DNA of 57,898 nt from CAZYMI01 sp964648505 (GCA_964648505.1 CAZYMI010000012.1:1-57898), one strand, 5' to 3'. Counted from the first letter of the stretch, positions 45,736-54,426 are shown. Notes: a model not told the origin generated them from the sequence alone. Numbers and translations: made by a program.

Positions 45736-46887
45736 TTAGCTTTCCTGTATCGCTAGTACAGGGCCGCTCGACCCGTTCTTAACATGAAGCTTTGCTGTTG
45801 GGCGCGGTTCAAGGGCTGAAAGCGATGTTAAAACAGCATCAATAGCTTCTGCATAAGTGCCGTTCACTCGAATTGATTTGGTTAAAACATAATCGCTTTC
45901 ATCGGGCCAATATAATGTAACCCCTGTTGACTTTGACCAGTCACTTAAAATGCGACGCAAACTGTCACCGGGTTGCGCCTGCCAGATACGGGTTTCTTGA
46001 ATATCTGCTTTTATAATATCAACCGGCTTTGTTTTATTAAAAACTTCATCCATCATGGGGGAAGCTGGAAACGCAGCAATCGATTCTGGTGCATTAATCA
46101 ACAATGTGCGTCCGCGAACAGTTGCTGCGTAACCGTGTACGGCAAGCGCCTGGTTCAGTTCTTCTATCCAGCTTTTTCCACCTGTCCATGTCAGGGAAAC
46201 GCCCCCATTCACGTTAGGCGCAATCGCATAAGCATATCCTTGCGGAACAATTTGCTGAAGCGCAAGCGCAAGCGGAACGTCACGGCCAAACCCTTCTAAA
46301 ATAGAAGCATCTGCAACAGGCACTATCGGCCTAATCGCTTGCAGCTCAACAGAATCAGAGACGGGGGGTGGCTCAATCAAAACATCACCCGCAACATTCG
46401 CCATTTCAGCAGGGGGGGGTTCTGGTAAAGGTGCTGCTGGCATGGCATCAGCCGGTGGCACTATCGGTTCAGGCATCACCGACAGATCCTGTTCGGGTGG
46501 TGGAGCTGATGGCGGTAAGGGTGTGGGCTCAGATATATCTTGCGGCTGCGCTTTGGCAATTGCTTGTGCATTTCCCATACCCGCATTACCAGACATATTT
46601 GGTTTATTACGACGAATAACAATACCCTCCGGTTCTTCTTCGCTAATCGTGAGTGATTTCATACCTGCAACAGGAGGCGGTGGTGGTGCTGGGTTATGAT
46701 TCACATTCATTTTCTCAACGGGCGCCTGATCCACTGGTGTAAGTGGTGCAGGGGAAGGCGCTGGCATTTCACCGCCTGCGCGTCTTTCTTGCGCTTGGAC
46801 TTTTGCCGGCGGCGTCCATTCAAACCCTGCAAAAGCAGGCACCGAAACCGTGATAAAAATAATGATCAAAAAGATAATGCGAATCAT
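45736..46887 (-). CDS. Exported TcpQ/PilL-like protein of the type IVB locus
   Basis: The 383-residue product has a signal peptide (IIFLIIIFITVSVPAFA) and a long Pro/Ala/Glu-rich region (about 30-190). A first globular domain, near 200-275, contains FGRDVPLALALQQIVPQGYAY and SLTWTGGKSWIEELNQALAV, resembling N0/STN-like secretin domains also found in DotD. The last 100 residues read QPGDSLRRILSDWSKSTGVTLYW and match the TcpQ C-terminal pattern of PilL/TcpQ. It is 79 bases after icmT on the same strand. It may sit in the outer-membrane complex; this is inferred. Confidence 0.75.
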   Translation of the reverse strand: MIRIIFLIIIFITVSVPAFAGFEWTPPAKVQAQERRAGGEMPAPSPAPLTPVDQAPVEKMNVNHNPAPPPPPVAGMKSLTISEEEPEGIVIRRNKPNMSGNAGMGNAQAIAKAQPQDISEPTPLPPSAPPPEQDLSVMPEPIVPPADAMPAAPLPEPPPAEMANVAGDVLIEPPPVSDSVELQAIRPIVPVADASILEGFGRDVPLALALQQIVPQGYAYAIAPNVNGGVSLTWTGGKSWIEELNQALAVHGYAATVRGRTLLINAPESIAAFPASPMMDEVFNKTKPVDIIKADIQETRIWQAQPGDSLRRILSDWSKSTGVTLYWPDESDYVLTKSIRVNGTYAEAIDAVLTSLSALEPRPTAKLHVKNGSSGPVLAIQES

Positions 46888-46966
46888 AGTGAAACCCTAA
46901 AAAGCTGAAGTGACGACAATAACCATCTTGCTGCAAAAGGGCAAGAATAAGGCTGGGTCTACCCCT

Positions 46967-47269
46967 TTAGCCGTAGTCCCGGAATTTACGACGCCTAAGC
47001 GTGATTAAAGCAGGGCGTTTTGTACCCAAAATCCAAGATCTTAAGGTGCGCATTGCTGCCATAAAAGTCAGCCCGCGGCGCTCGACAACCCAAAATATAA
47101 AGGTACAGATTGTTGCAAGTATAACCGTGCTGGTACGAAAATAAGGCAGTAAAAACAAGAAAGGAATCGCCGCACGCGCATCAAGACCAAAAAACCGGAC
47201 AGGACGCATTGTATTACGCCAGTGCCAATTCACTTTTTCCTGAAGGTCATTTAGATCATTGGCAGCCAT
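46967..47269 (-). CDS. icmT: IcmT/TraK, small type IVB membrane protein
   Basis: The 100-residue protein has WHWRNTMRPVRFFGLDARAAIPFLFLLPYFR, two transmembrane segments and WVVERRGLTFMAAMRTLRSW, matching IcmT/TraK proteins of about 86-100 residues. In Legionella IcmT is linked to pore formation and effector export. It starts one base after the dotB stop. Confidence 0.88.
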   Translation of the reverse strand: MAANDLNDLQEKVNWHWRNTMRPVRFFGLDARAAIPFLFLLPYFRTSTVILATICTFIFWVVERRGLTFMAAMRTLRSWILGTKRPALITLRRRKFRDYG

Positions 47270-47270
47270 A

Positions 47271-48434
47271 CTACGATCCAGCCCCGGTTGAAGATGTTAA
47301 AAGCAGATACCAGCGTCTTTCAATCAAGCCTTTTTCAAAAGCTATTGTAGCAGACTTTGTCATGGTTTGCCCGTATTGGGGGATAAGACGCTGAATTTCA
47401 ACCGTCCATTGCTCATAATCCATGTCCAGAAGTTTTTCACGAATTTCATCAGGAAAGCGCATCCATTCACGGACCCCAAGCCGCCCCCCTCCCTTTTTAG
47501 GCACAAGGGCTTGAGTAACAATCATGCGTAAAGTTTCCATCAAAGCATAGGCACGTTCAGACCGTTCGCTTGAATCAAACGCCGTAATCATACGGCGAAT
47601 GGTCGCAGAAACGCCGGTGGTGTGTGTGGTCGTATAAACAGCATGCCCGGTCTGCGCCGCTTCAATGGCAGCAGAAATTGTTTCATGATCGCGTGCTTCA
47701 CCAACAAGAATAATATTTGGTTTACGGCGCAGTGCATTACGAACGCCCGCAGCAAAACTAGGCAAGTGGCGTGGTATTTCAGATTGCGAGACAATAGACC
47801 TCGGTGAATGCACCATGTCATAGGTGAATTCAATCGGTGCTTCATAGGTCAACATTTTGCCGCAACCGCGTGGACGTTCCATCATCATGCGGCACCCTGC
47901 TGCAAGAAGCGTTGTTTTACCTGAACCTGTTGGTCCGGTAATCACAACCATTCCTTGTCGAGGCGACCAGTTATTGATGATATCTTCTTCAATATTTAAA
48001 TCCGCCATTTTAGGAGGCTCGGTTGGCAGAACGCGCATGGTGATCTGGGCTGAATCCCGACCGCGGGATAAAATCGCCGTGATATTCACCCGAAAACGCA
48101 TACGCGTATAACGATCGGGGCGAATTTCGTACGACACATCAAGATCCATACCCGATGCTAAACGCGCAGTGGCATCGGGCCCATAAATTTTTGTTAAAAA
48201 CACAGCCATATCCGCTGCATCAAGGGGGCGATATGTAGCCGGATACAAAACGCCATGAATCTCGTTATAAACGGGCCTATCTGTTTGAATAGATACATCA
48301 GAAGACCCTTTTTTAACGCACCATTGTAAAAAAGGATCGATATGGACTTCCGTGAAGCGCGTCGGCTCCTCGGGCCAGGTCTGGGCAATATTATTTTCGC
48401 CTTTAAGAAGGCTTATTGGGCGGCGGGTTGCCAT
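47271..48434 (-). CDS. dotB: DotB, type IVB secretion ATPase
   Basis: The 387-residue GspE/PilT-type ATPase has Walker A TGPTGSGKTTLLAAG near residue 167, an Asp box near 205, Walker B-like ILVGEARDHETI near 240 and the His box AVYTTTHTTGVSATIRR near 265. DotB is the hexameric motor recruited late to the Dot/Icm machine (TraJ in IncI). Its start overlaps the dotC gene by 22 bases. Confidence 0.96.
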   Translation of the reverse strand: MATRRPISLLKGENNIAQTWPEEPTRFTEVHIDPFLQWCVKKGSSDVSIQTDRPVYNEIHGVLYPATYRPLDAADMAVFLTKIYGPDATARLASGMDLDVSYEIRPDRYTRMRFRVNITAILSRGRDSAQITMRVLPTEPPKMADLNIEEDIINNWSPRQGMVVITGPTGSGKTTLLAAGCRMMMERPRGCGKMLTYEAPIEFTYDMVHSPRSIVSQSEIPRHLPSFAAGVRNALRRKPNIILVGEARDHETISAAIEAAQTGHAVYTTTHTTGVSATIRRMITAFDSSERSERAYALMETLRMIVTQALVPKKGGGRLGVREWMRFPDEIREKLLDMDYEQWTVEIQRLIPQYGQTMTKSATIAFEKGLIERRWYLLLTSSTGAGS

Positions 48435-49276
48435 TGTTCACTACTTGGAATGAGCTCAGGAAGGCCAGTGATCTGCACCGCGCGATCACCGATACGCATT
48501 TCATCACCACCACCGGTTACACCCCGATCGGTTTGTAAAGCAAAGGGCAAAGATACCATACCCTGATTAAGCAGCTTTCGATATCGAATCATACCGTTAA
48601 AATCTGCCGTCAGACGGTTAAGATCTTCTTGAAAAATACTATTGGCCTGCTCAATACCCTGCGCCCAGCCTTCAGCCACATATTTACGCCAGTTGATCCG
48701 TTCTTCCTTGTTGCGCGGACGAAGCAAATCCGGTGGCTCGATCACTATTCCCCATTCGCGCTCAAGATAACCGCGCCAGTTTCGTGGCGCAGAAACAATC
48801 CGTGAATTGATATTGATATTTAAAATACGGTCTGCAACTGCCGCCTCTTGTCCACGACCTTCAATATTAAGCGCATCGATTGATTCTGAAACAATTGGCG
48901 GTTCAATCAAAAGGCCTGATGGTGCTTGTATAAGCAGTGAACGAAAATCATAAATTTTATCCAGATAGCCTTCACGCTGAATAAGTTCGTTTCTGATTTC
49001 AAATGTGCGCAACGCAAGGCCACCGCGCGCACCATAAGAAAGTGCGGCTTCCTTAATCGCATCGGCACGAATATTTAAAAGTAAAGCTTCAGGATCAGCT
49101 TTATCCATCTTAAAACTTTTAGAATCAGGAATATTTTGCAATGTTTCTAGTGATGGTGGACGCTCGCCTATTTTGGTTGACCCTGTGGTTGCGCCATCAT
49201 CAATCAAAGCAAAAGCAGGGCTTAATAAAAAGCTAAGGGCTAACATAAAAGCTGTAAGGAAAAATATAATCCTCAC
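48413..49276 (-). CDS. dotC: DotC, outer-membrane ring protein
   Basis: The 287-residue exported protein matches DotC/TraI in ALSYGARGGLALRTFEIRNE, IYDFRSLLIQAPSGLLIEPP, RIVSAPRNWRGYLEREW and WAQGIEQANSIFQEDLNRL. The signal peptide ends LSPAFA with no lipobox cysteine, whereas Legionella DotC is a lipoprotein. So this one is likely cleaved by signal peptidase I and held by its ring partners. It lies two bases after dotD and overlaps dotB. Confidence 0.92.
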   Translation of the reverse strand: MRIIFFLTAFMLALSFLLSPAFALIDDGATTGSTKIGERPPSLETLQNIPDSKSFKMDKADPEALLLNIRADAIKEAALSYGARGGLALRTFEIRNELIQREGYLDKIYDFRSLLIQAPSGLLIEPPIVSESIDALNIEGRGQEAAVADRILNININSRIVSAPRNWRGYLEREWGIVIEPPDLLRPRNKEERINWRKYVAEGWAQGIEQANSIFQEDLNRLTADFNGMIRYRKLLNQGMVSLPFALQTDRGVTGGGDEMRIGDRAVQITGLPELIPSSEQWQPAAQ

Positions 49277-49278
49277 TA

Positions 49279-49791
49279 TCAGCCCCCAGATGTTATAGGG
49301 GCATAGTGAATTTCAATGACCCGACGCGCCCCATCAACTTTCAAATCAGCGCGTGTACCCATTTGTAGCCCCACATCGCGCAAAACTTCTATGACGGGCT
49401 TATTTTCAACATCAATTGAAACAACAATCGGCACAGGGGGGGCCGCACCTACAACCTGAAAACCATACGATGCACGGTTCGCCAGCATTTTTGTAATCTG
49501 ATCCGCAGGGCCTACCCAGTTGATAGAAATACCACGCTTGAGTTCAGGCGGTGCCCCTGTAATTGGAATGATCGGCGGCTGCCCTGTTTTAGTTTGCTCG
49601 ATAGCCGCCAATGTTTGCAAAGCATTAGACGCTTTATCGGCGGCCTCTGCCAACATGGCAGAGACTTTATCGGGCTGGGCCACAAGCTGCGCTTCATCAC
49701 CCGTAACGGGGTGCCCGGGCGCACAAGCCGAAAGGACAATAGCCAAGCTTAAAAAAACCGTCATACAAAAAGGACGCAGAAAATGCCGCAT
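49279..49791 (-). CDS. dotD: DotD, outer-membrane lipoprotein
   Basis: The 170-residue protein has a lipoprotein signal with VLSAC (C23) and an N0-like periplasmic domain (ISINWVGPADQITKMLANRASYGF, VVSIDVENKPVIEVLRDVGLQMG) as in DotD/TraH. DotD and DotC place DotH in the outer membrane. A weak AAGG precedes the ATG. The 340 bases upstream probably hold the dotDCB-icmT promoter. Confidence 0.9.
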   Translation of the reverse strand: MRHFLRPFCMTVFLSLAIVLSACAPGHPVTGDEAQLVAQPDKVSAMLAEAADKASNALQTLAAIEQTKTGQPPIIPITGAPPELKRGISINWVGPADQITKMLANRASYGFQVVGAAPPVPIVVSIDVENKPVIEVLRDVGLQMGTRADLKVDGARRVIEIHYAPITSGG

Positions 49792-50133
49792 CGCGTGAAT
49801 ACCACCCTTGTTTTATGCCCGATCAAATGAAAATTGCCGGAATATTCGAAAGCGTACCAGTCATTGTGCGGCTTCACAAGTTCTGCGCGCAAACTCTTTA
49901 CAATTTGTATTTTCATATTTAATCCTTTAGAAAAGGAGACCTTATGATCCAATTCGTTTTTATCAGTGCTGTAAAAATGATGTTATCCATTTCCACCCCC
50001 GAAGCCGCCAGGCGTGCAAGCCCCGATCTTTTGACTGCAAAATATATTATTCGTCATCAAGCACGGTCTAACCCTTATTTAAATCCACCTGATTGCGCTG
50101 GTTCGTCCTTCCCTGTTCAAAGACACGCTGGAC
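49792..50133. other. Gene-poor stretch upstream of dotD
   Basis: No convincing gene is present in this 342-base gap. A plus-strand frame (ATG 49944 to 50153) has a strong-looking AAAAGGAGACCTT in front, but its 69 codons are not protein-like and its end runs into the lytic transglycosylase gene. A minus-strand frame of 63 codons from 49952 overlaps dotD. The most likely content is a promoter and leader for dotD and the 3' end of the transglycosylase transcript. Confidence 0.4.
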
Positions 50134-50577
50134 CTAACCGCCGCCCGTCTTAACCAAGGGTAAGGGCTTAGATTTAATAAGGCCATATTGTCTCATTTTG
50201 TTTATAACGCGCTGCTTATAAGCTCCACCAATATGAGGTGTACGGGAATTATAATTTGCAATCGCCTGTGAAAGCGACCCTGTTTCATTCCAGTGCTGCC
50301 GTAAAATCCATGCCGCAACACCCATGTTTGTACAAGGGTCATCACGAATCCATCTTTTAGCGGTCTGCTCGGAAACACCCCAAAAATCAGAGAGTTCGTT
50401 CATCCACACAGTATTGATCTGCATGGGCCCAAGATCATAACTACCATTCGTATTTGACACTTCCTGACCAACGCGGCCACCTTCAACCTTATAAATTCCA
50501 ACCATCACCGCTGGCGGTATTTGATACTGATTTGACGCCATCATCAAACAGGCTGCAAGAACTTTTCCCATCGACAT
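50134..50577 (-). CDS. Lytic transglycosylase-like protein (VirB1/IagB type)
   Basis: The 147-residue product is a single SLT domain: catalytic Glu E32 in VGIYKVEGGRVG, NGSYDLGPMQINTVWMNEL, CTNMGVAAWILRQHW and AIANYNSRT. Such enzymes open peptidoglycan for secretion-system assembly. A clear cleavable signal peptide is not seen: the N-terminus MSMGKVLAACLMMASN is only mildly hydrophobic. Export could depend on it or on an unseen upstream start. It starts five bases after the unknown 310-residue gene. Confidence 0.88.
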   Translation of the reverse strand: MSMGKVLAACLMMASNQYQIPPAVMVGIYKVEGGRVGQEVSNTNGSYDLGPMQINTVWMNELSDFWGVSEQTAKRWIRDDPCTNMGVAAWILRQHWNETGSLSQAIANYNSRTPHIGGAYKQRVINKMRQYGLIKSKPLPLVKTGGG

Positions 50578-50582
50578 CGCGA

Positions 50583-51515
50583 TTACATCCCGCCTTTTGA
50601 GAAGAAAGACATTGGGTTTCCTGAAGTTGCCTGCGCTTGCTGTTCCACAGGTTTTTCTACTTTCGGCTGAACAGGGGCCTTACCCCCCGAAGAACCAACT
50701 GCACCTTCCATTTCTTCATCACCGGAAACCAGTTTGGCAACTATAGAAAGCATTTCCATGCGCAGTTCGAATGCCTGCCAGACAGGATCCAAAGACGGCG
50801 GGGACCGTTCGGCATCTTGCGCTGACATCATTTTTGCCATTTCGGCAAAGTGGCACTGGGCATAAATTTGAACAGCCGCGCGCAAAAAAACCAACTCGGC
50901 ACGGGCTGCATCCATCCCTGAAAGCTCGGGCGCAAGATTTCTACAAAAGCCCTTTGCTTTTATAACAAGCCTGTCACACACCGTTTGAACAAGTGTTTTT
51001 TCTGCTTGCCCAAAAGCAAAGGCAGCCACCGCATTAACAGCTGGAACAAGCGCCATAAGGGTTTGAATAAAAATCTGATGGTCATCCGCGGGGAAAAAAT
51101 CACGATCAATCCCTTGAAGCCTTGCACTGGCATCTGCACCCGCAGAAAACTGATCTGAAAATAAAATGGCGGCCTGAAGGGTATCTTTGATTTTATCTAC
51201 TACAACTTCATTAGGGATTTGACCTGATAAACGATACACGTTTGCAACAAGCGGGGCCGCAAGCGCGGTTAAAGCCAAGCGAACTGAATCGCCCTCATCT
51301 TGAGTATCGTTAAGATCAATCAAGCTTGAAAGATGAACACCAAGATCCGCAGAACGAGAAAGGAGCCCCGCCATTTTCTCGGCTTCAGCCTGCGGGGGCT
51401 GTATAGCATTGCCACCCATCATCTGGTCGCGAAACTGGGTTTCGGATATTGCCGCCATCAAAGGCGTACCGAGCTTTTCTAAAACCTGAAGGAGATAATC
51501 TGTACGACGGTTCAT
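50583..51515 (-). CDS. Hypothetical helical protein in the type IVB operon
   Basis: A 310-residue, mainly alpha-helical protein with no signal peptide or transmembrane helix. An Ala-rich middle (LMALVPAVNAVAAFAFGQAEK near 170) and two Cys near 190-200 are seen. A low-complexity tail PVQPKVEKPVEQQAQATSG and terminal NPMSFFSKGG follow. I do not recognise it. It lies between a DsbC/G-like oxidoreductase and a lytic transglycosylase, both typical secretion-system accessories, and 54 bases after the former. It is a candidate cytoplasmic assembly or chaperone-like factor; this is inferred from position. Confidence 0.75.
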   Translation of the reverse strand: MNRRTDYLLQVLEKLGTPLMAAISETQFRDQMMGGNAIQPPQAEAEKMAGLLSRSADLGVHLSSLIDLNDTQDEGDSVRLALTALAAPLVANVYRLSGQIPNEVVVDKIKDTLQAAILFSDQFSAGADASARLQGIDRDFFPADDHQIFIQTLMALVPAVNAVAAFAFGQAEKTLVQTVCDRLVIKAKGFCRNLAPELSGMDAARAELVFLRAAVQIYAQCHFAEMAKMMSAQDAERSPPSLDPVWQAFELRMEMLSIVAKLVSGDEEMEGAVGSSGGKAPVQPKVEKPVEQQAQATSGNPMSFFSKGGM

Positions 51516-51569
51516 TGTCTTTGATTCTGCACGCTAAAGTCCAAAACAAGGGTTAACATGGGCACCAGA

Positions 51570-52445
51570 TTACGGCAAGTCATTCAAAATAAGGGAAGAA
51601 TCTTTTGCACGCCCCACAACAATCTTAACTTGTCCGGCCTTGGAGCGATAGACACTGACCGGAGTAGCATCAAGCTTATAATCAACCATCAATGCCATAT
51701 TCTTTTGTACGGCCTGAGTATTTATATCATTTTGAACAGGTAAAGCTGTCTTGCTTTCAAGGGCTGATATTAACTTAGATCCTGCATCTTGGGTCGCCAG
51801 CAGATAAGCGGCCTGCTTCAGGCTATCGGGACCAAGCACGCCAACAGGAATAATACGCAGCTGAATTTTACCATTCTCAAGCGCAGCTGCTTTTAAATCA
51901 AGAATCTGATCGTGACAATGCGGGCAATTTGGATCAATGACCATATACACAATTGGCGCATTTGCTGCGCCCAGAGGAACCCAGTTTGCTGCTTCAAAAG
52001 ACCGGATTAACTTTTCGCTCTTACTTAAGGGTTTTGCCGGATCTTCGGGGGCTGGATCAGGATTTCCCGCATTTTGAATTTGATCGATCTGTTTGATCTG
52101 ATCTGACGCACCAGTTAACACATCCAGCACACCACCTTCTTTTTCCTGAAGCCGGGTAATCTGCTGAAAAGTAATAGGCTTACCTTTTTGATCAAATAAA
52201 ATACCTGTAAAAATTGCCCCTGTTTTAGGATCGGCGTAAAAATACTGCACCTGCCCGGCACGCACACCCAGCCAGCCATTATAACCAAGATCATTCCCCA
52301 GATATCTGATTTGTGCACCTTGTGCGACCAACGACTGAATTAATTCAGGCGGATTAGGCGCATTTGAAGAAGATTGCTTTTGAGCCCCTGCATAAGCAGG
52401 AAAACAAAGTAAAACAGCTAAAATACCCAAAATTAAAAAACGCAT
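51570..52445 (-). CDS. DsbC/DsbG-like periplasmic thiol-disulfide protein
   Basis: The 291-residue protein has a signal peptide (FLILGILAVLLCFPAYA) and an N-terminal domain. A thioredoxin fold follows, with CPHC near residue 175 (IVYMVIDPNCPHCHDQ) and a cis-Pro region DATPVSVYRSKAG near 268. DsbC/G proteins isomerise disulfides. The ATG at 52445, with AAAGGG six bases before it, is preferred to the open frame's start at 52496, which overlaps the upstream gene. As first gene of the apparatus block it probably folds disulfide-bearing components such as the exported paralogues. Confidence 0.85.
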   Translation of the reverse strand: MRFLILGILAVLLCFPAYAGAQKQSSSNAPNPPELIQSLVAQGAQIRYLGNDLGYNGWLGVRAGQVQYFYADPKTGAIFTGILFDQKGKPITFQQITRLQEKEGGVLDVLTGASDQIKQIDQIQNAGNPDPAPEDPAKPLSKSEKLIRSFEAANWVPLGAANAPIVYMVIDPNCPHCHDQILDLKAAALENGKIQLRIIPVGVLGPDSLKQAAYLLATQDAGSKLISALESKTALPVQNDINTQAVQKNMALMVDYKLDATPVSVYRSKAGQVKIVVGRAKDSSLILNDLP

Positions 52446-52492
52446 AAAAAACCCTTTTGCTGCAAAGATCATACTGTGTTTGAAATGGTTTT

Positions 52493-53422
52493 TCAAAGGA
52501 TGAAGCGTTCAGCAATCCATAATGTAGCTGGAATCGTAACAATTGAAACCAAAGTACTCACCAAAGTGGCAACAGCGGCCTTATCAGGATGAAGGCCCGT
52601 CATGGCCGCATAAGCCGGAGTGTTACCCGCAAGGGGTACTGATGCGATCAAAATAAATAGCAACGGTAAACGAGGATCAAAAGAAGCCATAAAAGCCCCT
52701 GCACCTAAAATTAAGAACCCGCCGGCCAAAACAGGCCAAAGCAAAAATTTGACGCCCAACAGCCATGAAAACAATTTTGTATCCCATTGGAATTTTGTCA
52801 TCTGGCCAAGGGCAATACCAACAATCATCATGCCCAAAACAGAATAAGCAGCCATAAACTTTTCCCACAAGCTTATAACGGGTGCCCCAAGGTCATAGCC
52901 GCTTGCAGACCATAAAATACCTGCAACAGTTCCATAAAGAATTGGCAGTTTTGCAACACGGATAAGACTAGTGCGTATATCGGCCTGACCACGATTTCCA
53001 ATATAATAACCAATGGTGACTTCACACATAATCACACCAACAACCACCATAAAGTAATATCCAATCACCTCATAACCATAAAGCGCTAACACAATTGGTA
53101 TACCAAAATAACCTGTATTCCCTGTACTTGAAGCCATACCGATTAAATTCAAATTATTATCAGTATAAAAAAGGCGCGCAGCAAAATAAGCGATATAAGC
53201 GCACGCTGCCGCCAGCGCAAACCCAAGCACAGGAAGCATTAATGTTGCTAAAGTAAAATCAATACGCGCAATTGCGCCAAAGTTTCCAAGCGGTACAATC
53301 AAAAATAAGACCAGTCGCGCTGTGGCCTCTAACGGCACTTTTAGAATTCGCCCTGCAATAAAACCAAGAAAAACCAAAAACCATATTTGCGGTAAAACGC
53401 TGAGAATTGTCTGTAAGATCAT
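52493..53422 (-). CDS. AEC-family auxin efflux carrier-like transporter
   Basis: The 309-residue polytopic protein has ten predicted helices and the AEC pattern, with SSTGNTGYFGIPIVLALYG near residue 92 and SVPLAGNTPAYAAMTGLHPD near 265. Family members export organic acids such as malate; the substrate is unknown. It lies 47 bases upstream of the DsbC/G-like gene and may be transcribed with it, though it has no link to secretion. Confidence 0.88.
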   Translation of the reverse strand: MILQTILSVLPQIWFLVFLGFIAGRILKVPLEATARLVLFLIVPLGNFGAIARIDFTLATLMLPVLGFALAAACAYIAYFAARLFYTDNNLNLIGMASSTGNTGYFGIPIVLALYGYEVIGYYFMVVVGVIMCEVTIGYYIGNRGQADIRTSLIRVAKLPILYGTVAGILWSASGYDLGAPVISLWEKFMAAYSVLGMMIVGIALGQMTKFQWDTKLFSWLLGVKFLLWPVLAGGFLILGAGAFMASFDPRLPLLFILIASVPLAGNTPAYAAMTGLHPDKAAVATLVSTLVSIVTIPATLWIAERFIL

Positions 53423-53492
53423 GTCATAGAATTTAAAGTAGGTTTTTGAATAAGGCTATGATTTTTCAAGAATTTTACGATATCGCTTTCAC

Positions 53493-53523
53493 TTGAAAAA
53501 TGACCCGTGATACGCTATATAAT
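53493..53523 (+). promoter_or_regulatory. Possible promoter of the Bax-inhibitor gene
   Basis: TTGAAA at 53493-53498 is followed by TATATAAT (53516-53523), giving spacing of 17 (to TATATA) or 19 (to TATAAT) bases. A start near 53530 would leave a leader of about 50 bases before the ATG at 53580. Consensus match only. Confidence 0.45.
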
Positions 53524-53579
53524 TGAGACTATTATGGTCCCAGTTAAACAAGGGGCCGTGTTAACAAAGGGTTTGAAAA

Positions 53580-54296
53580 ATGTTACCAAATGCACAATAC
53601 CAGACAGACACGCGCAGCCTGACTTATGATGCCGGTCTGCGCACACACATGCTGAGTGTTTATAACCGCATGACACTTGGCGTTCTCATCACTGCCATTA
53701 CAGCTTATGCCGTATCGCTTTCCCCGGCCCTTTTAAGCCTTATTTTCGGAACGCCCCTTAAATGGGTTGTGATGCTCGCACCTTTAGCGATCATCTGGTT
53801 TGGCTTTCGCCCTGACCGTATGTCCTCAAGCACCTTAAGGCTCAGCTTTATTGGCTTGTCAGTTGTCTATGGTTTGTCTTTCTCAGTTATTGCTGCGGTC
53901 GCCTCTCAAGATCTTGCTATGATGAGCGCAGTCGCTCGCGCATTCTTACTGGCCACAATCATGTTTGCTGGGCTTTCAATTTTTGGATACACCACCAAGA
54001 AAAACTTATCGGCCATGGGGTCATTCATGATTATGGGCATGTTTGGATTGTTCTTTTTATCCATCATTAACATTTTCATGGACTCAAGCATGGTGCAGAA
54101 CATCATCTGTGCCGTTGGTATTATTGTGTTTGGCGGCTTGACCGCTTGGGAAACACAAAGCACAAAAGAAATGTACAATCCTAACAACGGGGATGAAATG
54201 AATTCCCGGATGAGCTGGGCTGCAGCACTCAACCTCTATATTTCGTTTGTCGCTATGTTCCAATATATACTGCACTTCTTGCAGCAGAACCGTTAA
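53580..54296 (+). CDS. Bax inhibitor-1 / YccA-family membrane protein
   Basis: The 238-residue, seven-helix protein contains the BI-1 signatures: YNRMTLGVLITAITAYAVS near the start, FGYTTKKNLSAMGSFMIMG near residue 138 and terminal LNLYISFVAMFQYILHFLQQ. The bacterial members interact with FtsH or conduct calcium; role here unspecified. It is followed by a strong terminator and preceded by a plausible promoter, so it is a single-gene unit. Confidence 0.95.
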   Translation: MLPNAQYQTDTRSLTYDAGLRTHMLSVYNRMTLGVLITAITAYAVSLSPALLSLIFGTPLKWVVMLAPLAIIWFGFRPDRMSSSTLRLSFIGLSVVYGLSFSVIAAVASQDLAMMSAVARAFLLATIMFAGLSIFGYTTKKNLSAMGSFMIMGMFGLFFLSIINIFMDSSMVQNIICAVGIIVFGGLTAWETQSTKEMYNPNNGDEMNSRMSWAAALNLYISFVAMFQYILHFLQQNR

Positions 54297-54320
54297 TACG
54301 CGAGACTTTAAAACCAATTA

Positions 54321-54349
54321 AAACCGCCCACAATAAGGGCGGTTTTTTT
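54321..54349 (+). terminator. Rho-independent terminator after the Bax-inhibitor gene
   Basis: AAACCGCCC at 54321-54329 pairs with GGGCGGTTT at 54337-54345 around loop ACAATAA, followed by TTTT. It starts 25 bases after the stop codon. Confidence 0.93.
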
Positions 54350-54426
54350 ATGCCGTGTGTTTAAGGGCTTGACCGCAAAAGCTTTGCTACAATAAAACTT
54401 ATTGATTATAAATTTTCGGGGGCATC

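Noticed and set aside
49944..50153. Plus-strand 69-codon frame with AAGGAGACC in front
   Set aside because: The translation is not protein-like, ends inside the opposite transglycosylase gene, and the purine run is equally explained by chance in an AT-rich leader.
54369..54393. TTGACC and TACAAT before mscL as a promoter
   Set aside because: Spacing is only 13 bases, too short for a sigma-70 promoter.
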